The notes: generated by a model from the letters alone, not told the origin. A DNA stretch of 27,754 bases from Deltaproteobacteria bacterium UBA2385 (GCA_002343455.1 DDSR01000176.1:1-27754), one strand, 5' to 3'; counted from the stretch's first letter, positions 15,901 through 23,320 are shown. A program made the numbers and translations.

Positions 15901-17455
15901 CGCCCGCGGGGTCGAAGAGATCGACCGGATGCTGGTCTTCCACACCGAGCTGACCCGGGCCGAGCTGGAGGGCCGCGCCGACAGCCCGGTCACCGACGAG
16001 ACCCTCGAGCTGCTGGAGCAGTCGCTGGTCGAGGTGCTGGAGCGGCTGGCCCGCAAGGCGCACGAGCAGCAGGAGAGCGCCGACGCCCTGGCCAGCGAGG
16101 TCAGCCGGGGGGTGCGGACGGCGGTCCTCGGCAACCTCGCTCGCCTGCGCGACATGCTCGTCAGCGGCAACACCTCCGAGCTGCGCACCCGCCTGACCCA
16201 GATGAACCTCGCCCAGGGCCGCCGCGAGCTGGCCAGCGTCGCCTCGCGGGCAGCCGGCAGCGCGGGGCAGCTGCTGAAGATCGCCCGCAGCACGCTGGGC
16301 GAGGAGGCCCTGCAGGACGCCCGGCGCGCGATGGGCCTGCCGGGCGTCGACCGCCGCGGCGCCGTCGGACCCGACGCCTTCGCCCCGGCCCAGGAGCGGG
16401 TGGACATCCCCCTCGCCTACCGCCGCCTCTTCAGCGACCGCGCCCTGGAGGCCGGCGATCTGCTGTCCGGGCGCGAGGACGAGGTCACCCGCCTGCGCCA
16501 GGTCCTCACCGGCAAGGGACCCGGCCACTGCCGGGCCGTCACCCTGGTCGGGGTCGGCGGAATGGGCCGCAGCGCGGTGATGCAGGCCCTGCTGCGGGGC
16601 CTGGGCGATCGGATCCGCCTGCACCGCGTCGAGCTGACCGGGCCGATCACCGACCCGCGCGAGATCGACGACCTGCTCGACTTCGCCCGCCAGGCTCGGA
16701 CGCAGGCTCGCGCCACGGTCGTGACGGTCGACGGCCTCAACTGGCTCTTCGAGCTGCGGCCCCACGGCTTCGACATGCTGCGCCGCTTCCTGGACTGCGT
16801 CGTCGAGACCAGCAGCGAGGTCGGCTGGCTGGTCTCGGCCGACCGCCCGGTCTGGGCCTACATCAGCCGCCTGCTGCCCTTCGCCGACGCCTTCCCCGAG
16901 CGCATGGACATCGACATCCTGGACCCGGCGGCCCTGCGGCGCGCCATCCTGGATCGCCACGCCATGAGCGGCTACCGGCTGGACTTCCGCCGCCCCGAGG
17001 ACAACCTGCTCTGGTGGCTGCGCGAGGTCATGAGCCCCCGCCGCCGAGAGCGGGCGATCTTCGAGCACTACTACTTCGAGCGGCTGCACCGCGACTGCGG
17101 CGGGGTGCTGCGAGACGCCCAGCGCATCTGGATGGCCAGCATCATCTCCATCGAGGCCGGCAGCGACACCATCTGGATCGGCTCGCCGCCACCGCCGCCG
17201 ATCCGCTCGCTGCGCGAGCTGCCCGATGAGCTGATCATCACCCTGCGGCAGGTCGCCCGCTCCGGCCGAACCACGGCCGCCAGCCACGCCCTTCAGTTCC
17301 AGCTCCCCGAGACCCACAGCCTGGCCCTGCTGGGTCGCCTGGTGCACTGGGGCCTGCTGCGCCCCTCCGACGACGACGACGGCGTCTTCGTCTTCCGCGA
17401 CGAGCTCGCCGGCGCCATCTACCGCATCCTTCGTGAGCGGAGGCTGGTCGGATGA
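12968..17455 (+). CDS. CPA2 antiporter fused to long helical region and degenerate STAND/AAA-type ATPase
   Basis: The ATG at 12968 overlaps the trkH stop. The product has 1495 residues, about 2-3 times a normal antiporter. Residues 1-427 are a complete CPA2 antiporter: ITGYLLAGLVCGPYVLGLL (60-78), Asp203 in IFIDIVVVVLLAG, HASPLLTFLAAGIILNN and VLFFTLLGADLHLD. Residues ~428-1150 are Arg/Glu-rich, soluble and mostly helical, with no recognised domain. Residues ~1165-1495 resemble a STAND/AAA ATPase: GREDEVTRLRQ (1168-1178), a P-loop-like GVGGMGRSA (1195-1203) where the invariant Lys is Arg1201, and a Walker-B-like VVTVDGLN with Asp1255. SADRPVWAYI follows as a sensor-like strand, then a C-terminal winged-helix-like part (ELIITLRQVARSGRTTAASHAL). 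The frame is continuous. I infer that transport is gated by a cytoplasmic nucleotide-sensing module, possibly catalytically dead. Confidence 0.85.
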   Translation: MLRKLLIVAVLLWAMAQLGSFLGLRASTDTAPMTMVAFGFIILAAHTLGAIAERLHLPHITGYLLAGLVCGPYVLGLLSEDVVSDLKVFDVLAIALIATEAGASLNLGTLRAQLRSVATTSALMTGMLLLTGVAFAFLTSGIVPGIELDFIAEASTGLIVAIGLLLGTVFVAASPPVTMAVITDSRAKGRFTELILTLVIFIDIVVVVLLAGIMAIIPALTGVTDGQGGGAALVLAELAWSAVLGGIAAVVMAAALRYLKEDALLVIVGMSFAMTWVVGQVHASPLLTFLAAGIILNNATAQGEAFKAVAHKLAGPVFVLFFTLLGADLHLDAVQTMAGFAIAMVVIRLGGMHLAFQAASRLVTIPDTVRRYGGIGIAPQAGIALAVAATVGRQYPDWGVQFKTLAFSAIALNEMFGPILLKSALNLAGETGREDQRPAEAAEPVPEAPPEGVPMPRLSEWLPEPGRPDFDPWGGPPRTGVRRLDESCRELQRDLDAMVRDLRSGVVGRRREDGQAFLQLLRKEFLRSQRRIAVRAANPATTHAELWAALASERGDLAGRWKALLLDHAATIDFRAEHAAVAALLEGIDRATQALPMAMTAPLTDEHLAGQPGDRRVVVLRRLLARLSRSLSRIAGRPPLRVIEPRAIARFTLVGRVPLYLRDAVGLLVAQERYVLSRTRNLFDLLDHLLAELSEIARRQAEGEEADPARRLELLTHLRDEVEEEFRLLSEAVDRFADETVRVTATALGRAYREHTEMLSIAGTPALVAGDYRFSKVFEASKRATTTILEGLEHARTHTRGAAVGVAMEMDVVRLTEQVRTEAERIADEASRDVRGRIVLQLGRVQSAVDEAIVQVRTCFATQAQEPALLLEGVEEVLSPLSQVIDEVVGISQGYRSRVRTQPPFEQIMSTLAVAVESLTDHFQVVFEPNGPVGRGVPGPPVVVDIAFRDLVRAWQESETGRELSALSVRLQDQVDAFARGVEEIDRMLVFHTELTRAELEGRADSPVTDETLELLEQSLVEVLERLARKAHEQQESADALASEVSRGVRTAVLGNLARLRDMLVSGNTSELRTRLTQMNLAQGRRELASVASRAAGSAGQLLKIARSTLGEEALQDARRAMGLPGVDRRGAVGPDAFAPAQERVDIPLAYRRLFSDRALEAGDLLSGREDEVTRLRQVLTGKGPGHCRAVTLVGVGGMGRSAVMQALLRGLGDRIRLHRVELTGPITDPREIDDLLDFARQARTQARATVVTVDGLNWLFELRPHGFDMLRRFLDCVVETSSEVGWLVSADRPVWAYISRLLPFADAFPERMDIDILDPAALRRAILDRHAMSGYRLDFRRPEDNLLWWLREVMSPRRRERAIFEHYYFERLHRDCGGVLRDAQRIWMASIISIEAGSDTIWIGSPPPPPIRSLRELPDELIITLRQVARSGRTTAASHALQFQLPETHSLALLGRLVHWGLLRPSDDDDGVFVFRDELAGAIYRILRERRLVG

Positions 17456-18813
17456 TCACCCTGCTGCTGTGGATGGCCTCCTCTCCAGCCCAGCCGACCG
17501 TGCCCGGGCTGGGGGGCATGCCCCTGGAGCCGTCTCCCCCCGTTGAGGTCCCACCTGTCGAGGGCCTCACCTCCGACGCGCTGGAAGAGGGGGCCGAGCC
17601 GCTGCCCCCGCCGCCCTGGGTGCCGATCCCCGTCGCGGAGCGCGTCGTCGAGCGGGTCCCCCTGCTGGGCCCCTGGCCCGACGGCTGGCGCCCCGACGAG
17701 GACGGCCACGCCGGCCTGCCGACCGTCGACGTCCTGCTGGGCGATGTGCTCGACCCCGGTCGCCCTTACGGCGCCGGGCCCGTCCAGGGCCCCACCCTCG
17801 ACGACCTGGGCACCAGCCCCATCGATCCCGAGCCTGTCCCGACCGCCGAGGCCGAGGCCGAGGCCCTCGCCGAGGGCGTCGCTGAGCTCGAGTCGAAGCA
17901 GGACGCACCCGAGCCCAACGGGGACGCCCCCGAGCCGGACGAGGCCGGATCCGAGCTCGCTGCGCCCGCTCCCGCGCCCTCCTCCTGGGTCGATCCGCTG
18001 ACCGGTGCCGCCTCGACCTGGACCGACGGGTCCCGCCGCTCGCTGGCCGAGGACCTGCTGCCTCCTCCCCCTCGACGCGGCGCCGCGCGGGCGATCGGCT
18101 TCTGCCTGCTGGCCCTGCTCGCCCTGCTGCTGGCTGGCGGCGCCGAGCGGCTGCAGGCGCGGGTCCGCACGACCGGCCTCCTCCCGCGCCTGCTCTCCAC
18201 CGCCACGGGCATCGGCCGCGCCTCGGTCGTCCCCCTCCTCTTCCTCGCCCTGCTCAGCGTCCTGCCCCCCGCCTGGGGGGTCGCCGTCCCCTTCGCCCTC
18301 GTCGCCGTCGCCGTCGCCATGGGCTGGAGCTCCCGCGAGCTGCTGGCCGACATCTTCGCCGGCTTCGTGCTGACCGTCGAGCGGCGGATCCGCATGGGCG
18401 ACCGGGTCGACCTGGGGGAGGACGGCCAGGGCACCGTGCAGGCCCTGGGGCTGCGCGCGGCCTGCCTGAGCCTGGACGACGGCACCCTGCTCACCATCCC
18501 CAACCACCGGCTCGCGGCCCGCCAGGTGCGCATCGACCCCGACGCCACGCCCACCGTGGTCGTCCACCTCCCCGTGCGCGGCGGCCGGAGCACCGTCGAG
18601 TCGCTGACCCTGCTCCACGAGCTGGTCCTGATCCAGCCCTGGCTGGCCCCTGGCCGGGCCCCCCGGATCGGGCGCGACCCCAAGCACCCCGACACCTGGC
18701 GCATCGAGGCCCGCATCATCCTCCACCTCCACGCCGAGCCGTTTCGCCTGGGCCTGATCGGCCTCTGGGAGCGCGAGCACGCCGGCCGCAAGGGAGCGGG
18801 CGAGGCGCCATGA
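17452..18813 (+). CDS. MscS-family mechanosensitive ion channel with extended acidic/Pro-rich N-terminus
   Basis: The ATG at 17452 overlaps the previous stop (ATGA). The protein begins with a signal-like or first-helix segment (MITLLLWMASSPAQP). About 195 residues of Pro/Glu/Asp-rich, probably periplasmic sequence follow. Three hydrophobic helices lie at ~214-290. The MscS core is clear: SRELLADIFAGFVL (pore helix), the RRIRMGDRVDLGEDGQG beta domain, and DDGTLLTIPNHRL matching the family's iPN motif. The C-terminal alpha/beta domain is short. MscS channels release solutes on hypo-osmotic shock. The position directly behind Trk and the antiporter-ATPase fusion fits an osmotic or ionic stress unit. 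Length is 453 residues. Ion selectivity cannot be read from the sequence. Confidence 0.87.
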   Translation: MITLLLWMASSPAQPTVPGLGGMPLEPSPPVEVPPVEGLTSDALEEGAEPLPPPPWVPIPVAERVVERVPLLGPWPDGWRPDEDGHAGLPTVDVLLGDVLDPGRPYGAGPVQGPTLDDLGTSPIDPEPVPTAEAEAEALAEGVAELESKQDAPEPNGDAPEPDEAGSELAAPAPAPSSWVDPLTGAASTWTDGSRRSLAEDLLPPPPRRGAARAIGFCLLALLALLLAGGAERLQARVRTTGLLPRLLSTATGIGRASVVPLLFLALLSVLPPAWGVAVPFALVAVAVAMGWSSRELLADIFAGFVLTVERRIRMGDRVDLGEDGQGTVQALGLRAACLSLDDGTLLTIPNHRLAARQVRIDPDATPTVVVHLPVRGGRSTVESLTLLHELVLIQPWLAPGRAPRIGRDPKHPDTWRIEARIILHLHAEPFRLGLIGLWEREHAGRKGAGEAP

Positions 18814-18848
18814 GCCTAGGCCTGCGCGCGCCATGACCCTCGGCCTGC
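18805..18848. repeat. Imperfect ~21-bp tandem duplication at the mscS-phosphatase junction
   Basis: GCGCCATGAGCCTAGGCCTG (from 18805) and GCGCCATGACCCTCGGCCTG (from 18828) differ at two positions and are 23 bp apart. The first copy contains the mscS stop. The second contains the start codon of the phosphatase gene. It looks like a local duplication around the start site. Confidence 0.6.
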
Positions 18849-19801
18849 TCGGCCTCCTCCTCGCCTGCGGCCGAGGTCCGGTCCTCGATCAGGGCGGGGC
18901 GGAGGCCCCCCGGGCCGTCGCGGGCGAGCGGGTGCGCTTCCTGGCCGTCGGCGACACCGGCATGGGCAACGCCCCGCAGCGGCGGGTGGCCGCGGCCATG
19001 CAGGCCCACTGCCAGGGCCGCACCGACGCGCTCGGCCCCGGCTGCGACTTCCTGGTCCTGCTGGGCGACGTCGTCTACCCCGCGGGCGTGACCGGCCCCG
19101 ACGACCCCCTCTGGGAGAGCCGCGGCGTCGGGCCCTACGAGAGCCTGAACCTGCCGATCTACGGCGTGCTGGGCAACCACGACTACGGCGATCCGCCGAT
19201 CGAGCGGGCGCGGGCGGCCGCCCTGGTCCAAGGCCCCACCGCCCCCTCCCCCTGGATCATGCCCGGCCCCTGGTACGCCTTCGATGCCGGGCCGGCGCGC
19301 TTCGTCGTGCTCGACACCAGCGCGGTCATGATGGGCTGGACCGATGAGCAGCAGACCGCCTACTTCCGACAGCAGGCCGAGCTCGCCGCCGGGCGCCCGC
19401 TGATCCTGCTGGCCCACCACCCGCTGCGCAGCAACGGCCAGCACGGCAACGCCGGGGAGTACGAGGGCTCTGCCTGGATCCCCTTCGCCAGCGGCCGACG
19501 CATCGCCCGATTGTACGAGGACACCGTCTGCGGCCGGGCCGCCATGCTGCTCAGCGGGCACGAGCACAGTCGACAGTGGCTGGAGCCGGCCTGCGGCATG
19601 GAGCTGGTCGTCCTGGGGTCGGGCGCCGCCGCCACCCCGCTGGTCGGGCGAGGCAACCCGACCTTCTTCGAGGAGGCCACCGAGCGCGGCTTCGGCTGGT
19701 TCGAGCTGACCGCCGAGGGCTTTCGGGGAGAGATCCTCGACGAGCACGGCGACATCGACTTCGTCCGCGAGGGGCGCTGGGCCCCGGCCGAGGCCCGGTA
19801 G
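18833..19801 (+). CDS. Lipoprotein metallophosphoesterase, purple-acid-phosphatase-like
   Basis: The ATG at 18833 gives a short lipoprotein signal, MTLGLLGLLLAC (Cys12). The five metallophosphoesterase blocks are in order: GDTG with Asp41, LGDVVYPAG with Asp79 and Tyr82, GNHDY with Asn115/His116, AHHP with His195, and GHEH with His243/His245. The Tyr three residues after the second Asp is the hallmark of tartrate-resistant/purple acid phosphatases, where it ligates Fe(III). The predicted enzyme is a 322-residue membrane-anchored phosphomonoesterase acting outside the cytoplasm. It follows the MscS gene by 19 nt. The joint contains a near-duplicate of about 21 bp (18805-18825 and 18828-18848), each with its own ATG, and only the second is in frame. 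Confidence 0.86.
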   Translation: MTLGLLGLLLACGRGPVLDQGGAEAPRAVAGERVRFLAVGDTGMGNAPQRRVAAAMQAHCQGRTDALGPGCDFLVLLGDVVYPAGVTGPDDPLWESRGVGPYESLNLPIYGVLGNHDYGDPPIERARAAALVQGPTAPSPWIMPGPWYAFDAGPARFVVLDTSAVMMGWTDEQQTAYFRQQAELAAGRPLILLAHHPLRSNGQHGNAGEYEGSAWIPFASGRRIARLYEDTVCGRAAMLLSGHEHSRQWLEPACGMELVVLGSGAAATPLVGRGNPTFFEEATERGFGWFELTAEGFRGEILDEHGDIDFVREGRWAPAEAR

Positions 19802-19819
19802 ACCGGATACCTGCCGCCG

Positions 19820-20494
19820 ATGAGCACCTCCCAAGACCGCGTCGCCCTCGCCTGGCGTGTCGTGCCCGTCGTCTTCGCGCTCTTCCTGGTCGCCAACGCC
19901 TTCGCCCTGGTCGTGCTGGGCAGCCTGGGGGGGCGAGCCAGCGGCGAGCGGGCCAGCTTCCGCTGGCAGTCCAGCTGCGCCGAGCAGGCCATGCCCATCA
20001 TGCAGACCCGGGGCGAGTCGCTGGGCCTGGGCGAGCCCGAGTGGGCCGCGCAGGGCGACACCATCACCCTGACCGCCACCCTGCCCGGCCTGGACGACGA
20101 CGCCACCGCCGTGCCGGCCCTGCTGGCGGCCCCTGGCGAGCTGGAGCTGCGCCTGGAGGGCCGGCTGCTGGCCACCCGGGACGACCTCGTCAGCGCCCGG
20201 CTGGAGCTTGACGAGAGCGGCATGCCCCTGACCACCCTGACGTTTTCGCCCGAGGCCGGCGAGCGCCTCTCGGCCGAGGTCGACGCCGCCCCCCAGGGCG
20301 AGATCGTCTTCCTGCTGGACGGCGTTGAGATCGCCCGGCGGCCCAACAGCGTCAAGGTCAGGGAGCACCAGCTCCGGATCCTGCCCGGCGAGGGCGAGAC
20401 CCGGGTCCGGTTCCGCCGGGCGACCGACCGCGCGATCGTGCTCGACCACGGGCGGCTGCCCTGCGAAGTGAGCGGCTCCCCTACCGGCGGTTGA
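19820..20494 (+). CDS. Single-pass membrane protein with SecD P1-like periplasmic domain
   Basis: This 224-residue protein has one N-terminal membrane helix (~14-36, RVVPVVFALFLVANAFALVVL). Its periplasmic part follows the pattern of the SecD first periplasmic domain: a helix ending in GESLGLGEPEWAAQGDTI, the strand-turn TLTATLPGLDDDATAVPALL, ELELRLEGR, LVSARLELDESGMPLTTLTFSPEAG, and a strand like SecD's 'iviDg' (EIVFLLDGVEIARRP). The C-terminal transmembrane bundle of SecD is absent, so this is an orphan head domain and not a translocase subunit. The function is unknown. It ends the operon 18 nt after the phosphatase gene. Its last 14 nt overlap the convergent hydrolase gene. The homology is judged by pattern only. 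Confidence 0.62.
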   Translation: MSTSQDRVALAWRVVPVVFALFLVANAFALVVLGSLGGRASGERASFRWQSSCAEQAMPIMQTRGESLGLGEPEWAAQGDTITLTATLPGLDDDATAVPALLAAPGELELRLEGRLLATRDDLVSARLELDESGMPLTTLTFSPEAGERLSAEVDAAPQGEIVFLLDGVEIARRPNSVKVREHQLRILPGEGETRVRFRRATDRAIVLDHGRLPCEVSGSPTGG

Positions 20495-23228
20495 TCCAGT
20501 CGTTGTTGTCCGGCACCAGCCGCACCGCTCGGTTCTCGTGGCGGCTGATGCCGCCGCCAGGCAGCAGGCGCGGCCCGGTGTGGACCCCCAGGACCATGTC
20601 CCAGTCTTCGACGAAGACCGGCGATCCGCTGTGTCCGCCGATCGTGTTGATCGGGTACCAGACCATCTCGGCGTCCGCCTGGCTGATGACGGCGCCATCC
20701 ATCCGCTGGGGCTGCTCATCGAAGGGCTGCCCCTGCACCTTCCCGTAGCCCGAGACCACGATCCGCGTGTTCGCAGCGACCGAGTGGTCGGCCAGCCGGA
20801 ACACGTTCCCGCCGGGCGCGCTCAGCCCCGGGGTCGACAGCACCGCAAGGTCGGACCGCACCGCCTGCGAGGCCCTCCAGTCCGGATGGACCAGGTCACG
20901 CCCGACCACGGTGAAGGTCTTCTTGGGGTGTACGCTGCTGTTGGGGCTGAAGCCGGGCGCCACCTCCACGCGGGTCACGTCCCAGCCGGTGTCGAAGAAG
21001 TTGTGCCCGCAGGTGAGGATCTTCTCGGGCCCGATGAAGAAGCCGGTCCCGTAGGCCGGGCCGCTGCTGCCGCTCCAGAGGCGCAGCTGGCAGATGGCGC
21101 TGTGGGGAAAGTACGAGAGCGCCTGGTTGGGGACGCCCGCATGCCAGGAGACCCGCCTGGAGAACCACTGCATCCAGAAGCGGAGCGCGTCGACGATGCC
21201 GGTCGGGCGGTAGCTCGGATCCGGCTCGATCAGCACCTGTCCGTCCGACAGAGAGGCGCCGTATCGCTGGGCCTGCTCGAGCAGCGCGTCGGCCAGCTTG
21301 CGGCTGATGCGGGCCCGCTCGGAGGGGTGCATCAGCCGGCGCTCGACCTCGGGGTCCCGAAGATCCCCCAGCTCGACGAGGCAGGCGGCCACGCCCTCTC
21401 CCAGGCGATGCGGATCGAGCACGGCCAGCGGCGCACCGCCGGCTTCGACGCAGCCCTCGTCGGCCAGCGCTCGCCCGATTCGCTGCGCCAGCCCCTGGGA
21501 TCCCGGGTCGGCGGCCTCGTGGTGCCAGACCTCGGGCCCTCGCCCGGAGTCGGCGTGCAGCGAGAGGAAGAGGCCGCCCCGTGAGCCGACCTGGCCCGAG
21601 CGCTCCGCCAGGCTGAGGTTGCTGTCGTTCGTCCGGGTCAACCGGGCGCGCCCCTGCAGGTTCTCGACCACCCGCCGCGCGACGTCCAGGGTCAGCTCCT
21701 TCTCCGTCAGGCCATGGCCACCGCAGGCCCCGTACGGGGTCGACTTCCCGACCTCGACCTCTCCCCCGTGTCCGGGGTCGATGATGATGTCCAGGGCCTC
21801 GCCGTGCACCGATCCCGTCCTTGTGCTCGGGTTCGCGGCGGGCCCGCCGCTGGCGCTGTGATGCCGGACGACCGTGTCGAAGATCTTGCGCAGATCGGGC
21901 ATCCGGCCGATCTTGTCGCTGGCGGGCGTGTTGCTGGCGGTCGAGCCGCTGACCGCTGTGAGGATCCGGCGCGCATCGGCGGGGCCGTACGGGACCCCGA
22001 TCCGCGCCCGCATCATGGCGTTGAGGGCCACCGCCGCACCGGCGACGATCGGGCTGGCGCTGGAGGTCCCGTTGAAACCATGGGTGTAGCCGGTGGCCTT
22101 TCCGGAGGACAAGGTCGCGCTGGCGCTGGTGGTGGTGACCCCGCTGCCCCAAGCGAAGCAGTCCACCCGGCTGCCGTAGTTGCTGAAGCCCAGGCGGGCC
22201 CGGGTGCTCGGATCGGCGGCGCCGACCATGATCGCCCCGCTGTCCAGGAACCCGGGGTCACCCCGCTTCAAGCGCTTGCCCAAGGGCAAGATTGGATCGG
22301 TCCAGGCGTCAAGGTCGTTGCTGCCGTTCGCGCCGGCCTCGACCACCACGATGCCCAGCGCGGTCGCGATGAGGATGGCGACGAATTCCGCCCACTCGCA
22401 CTCCACCGGCAGCTCGCTGGAGCCGGCGACGGTGGTCTGGGCCTCCAGCAGGAGGACATCGCCGCGCCGCATCTTCCCCGCAGCGTCGAGGATGGCCTCG
22501 GCGGTGTTGAAGCGGTCAGGGTTCGCGGCCCGCTTCTGGCTGACCACCTTGCAGGTGGCCGCCGGCACGATGCCGACCCCGCCGACCATGTTGTCTTGCA
22601 TCACCAGCTGACCCAGCACCGAGGTGCCGTGCTCGGGCACCGCGGGATGGGGCCAGTTCAGCCCCGACAGCAGCGTGATGCTCGAGGGCAGGTCCTCGTG
22701 GTTGAGGGTCCAGCCGTACTCCAGGTCGACCACCGTCACGCCGCGTCCATCGCCGCCGGCCTGGCCCCACGCGAAGCGGGCGTCGATGCCACGCGGAGCG
22801 GCGTCCAGGTAGCCTTGCACCGAAGAGTGGGGATCGTCGGCCGAGTTGACCGGCGGCGGGGTCGGCACACCGGCCGTGTAGCTGCCCATCACCTTGGGGT
22901 GACCGCGGAGGGCCCGGTGCACCTGCTGAGCGTCCGCGCCCGCGGGCAGGTGGATCGCTGCCATCTCGTGGAGCCGGGGCAGGCGCCGGCCCAGGGAGGC
23001 GGTGGCCTGCTCCTCCATCTGGCGGAGCTGCTCCGGGGAGACCACCTCGGGCGAGATGAGCCGCTCGATCCGGGCGCCCGCCACCGCTCCGCGTGCGAGG
23101 TCCTGCCAGTCGCCCGCCGCCGAGGCCACCCGCGCCTCCCCCCAGGGCTCGCTGCCGGGGTGAAAGACCACGTTGACACGGGTTTGGTGCGGCGGCAGCG
23201 CTACGCCCGCGGCTGAGTTGATCGACAA
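20481..23228 (-). CDS. Triple hydrolase: subtilisin (S8) + N-acetylmuramoyl-L-alanine amidase + V8/trypsin-like protease
   Basis: The TTG at 23228 is chosen because GGAGG lies 5 nt upstream of it (minus strand). The longer frame back to 23363 has no such support and gives a basic, unlikely N-terminus. The product has 915 residues. Residues ~15-125 resemble the pro-segment of myxobacterial S8 peptidases. S8 domain, ~145-455: Asp168 (VVDLEYGW), His200 (PEHGTS), Asn301 and Ser389 (GTSSASP). Amidase_3 domain, ~478-655: His487 (DPGHGG), Glu509, His558 (SLHADS) and Glu619 (VELGD). V8-like domain, ~710-905: His742 (TCGHNF), Asp793 (SDLAVL) and Ser867 (GHSGSP). All three active sites look intact. No signal peptide is visible. 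Together the domains could cut peptidoglycan stem bonds and proteins. The gene is divergent to a sigma-54 activator, and its 3' end overlaps a convergent gene by 14 nt. Confidence 0.88.
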   Translation of the reverse strand: MSINSAAGVALPPHQTRVNVVFHPGSEPWGEARVASAAGDWQDLARGAVAGARIERLISPEVVSPEQLRQMEEQATASLGRRLPRLHEMAAIHLPAGADAQQVHRALRGHPKVMGSYTAGVPTPPPVNSADDPHSSVQGYLDAAPRGIDARFAWGQAGGDGRGVTVVDLEYGWTLNHEDLPSSITLLSGLNWPHPAVPEHGTSVLGQLVMQDNMVGGVGIVPAATCKVVSQKRAANPDRFNTAEAILDAAGKMRRGDVLLLEAQTTVAGSSELPVECEWAEFVAILIATALGIVVVEAGANGSNDLDAWTDPILPLGKRLKRGDPGFLDSGAIMVGAADPSTRARLGFSNYGSRVDCFAWGSGVTTTSASATLSSGKATGYTHGFNGTSSASPIVAGAAVALNAMMRARIGVPYGPADARRILTAVSGSTASNTPASDKIGRMPDLRKIFDTVVRHHSASGGPAANPSTRTGSVHGEALDIIIDPGHGGEVEVGKSTPYGACGGHGLTEKELTLDVARRVVENLQGRARLTRTNDSNLSLAERSGQVGSRGGLFLSLHADSGRGPEVWHHEAADPGSQGLAQRIGRALADEGCVEAGGAPLAVLDPHRLGEGVAACLVELGDLRDPEVERRLMHPSERARISRKLADALLEQAQRYGASLSDGQVLIEPDPSYRPTGIVDALRFWMQWFSRRVSWHAGVPNQALSYFPHSAICQLRLWSGSSGPAYGTGFFIGPEKILTCGHNFFDTGWDVTRVEVAPGFSPNSSVHPKKTFTVVGRDLVHPDWRASQAVRSDLAVLSTPGLSAPGGNVFRLADHSVAANTRIVVSGYGKVQGQPFDEQPQRMDGAVISQADAEMVWYPINTIGGHSGSPVFVEDWDMVLGVHTGPRLLPGGGISRHENRAVRLVPDNNDWINRR

Positions 23229-23233
23229 GGGTG

Positions 23234-23238
23234 CCTCC
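23234..23238 (-). promoter_or_regulatory. Shine-Dalgarno GGAGG deciding the TTG start of the triple hydrolase
   Basis: Read on the minus strand, GGAGG is followed by five bases and then TTG at 23228. This is the only strong ribosome-binding site near the 5' end of this open frame. Confidence 0.7.
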
Positions 23239-23304
23239 AGGGTTCGATTCCCCCTGCAAGCAAGACCCGGGCCAAGCCGACGAACGCGGCGCAGGCGGGC
23301 CCAT

Positions 23305-23320
23305 CGCGTCGTGCATGCCC
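23305..23320 (-). promoter_or_regulatory. Degenerate candidate sigma-54 (-24/-12) promoter for the triple hydrolase
   Basis: On the minus strand the sequence GGGCATGCACGACGCG keeps the invariant GG and GC dinucleotides with 10-nt spacing and the GGCATG core. The -12 half lacks its two T residues. Start of transcription would fall near 23294, about 65 nt before the TTG. That is similar to the leader of the convincing sigma-54 promoter at 24830. It is weak evidence by itself. Confidence 0.25.

Noticed and set aside
12527..17347. 1606-codon open frame on the minus strand opposite the antiporter-ATPase fusion
   Set aside because: It is a mirror of the real + strand gene caused by high GC at codon position three. 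The translation is Gly/Gln/Asp/His-rich low complexity without any domain, while the + strand frame has clear antiporter motifs.
23236..23260. tRNA T-arm-like string (GGGTTCGATTCCC) suggesting a tRNA gene or tRNA-derived attachment site
   Set aside because: The T-stem extends only with mismatches or a bulge, no complementary acceptor stem, D-arm or anticodon arm can be placed upstream, and the sequence overlaps the ribosome-binding site and upstream bases of the minus-strand hydrolase gene.
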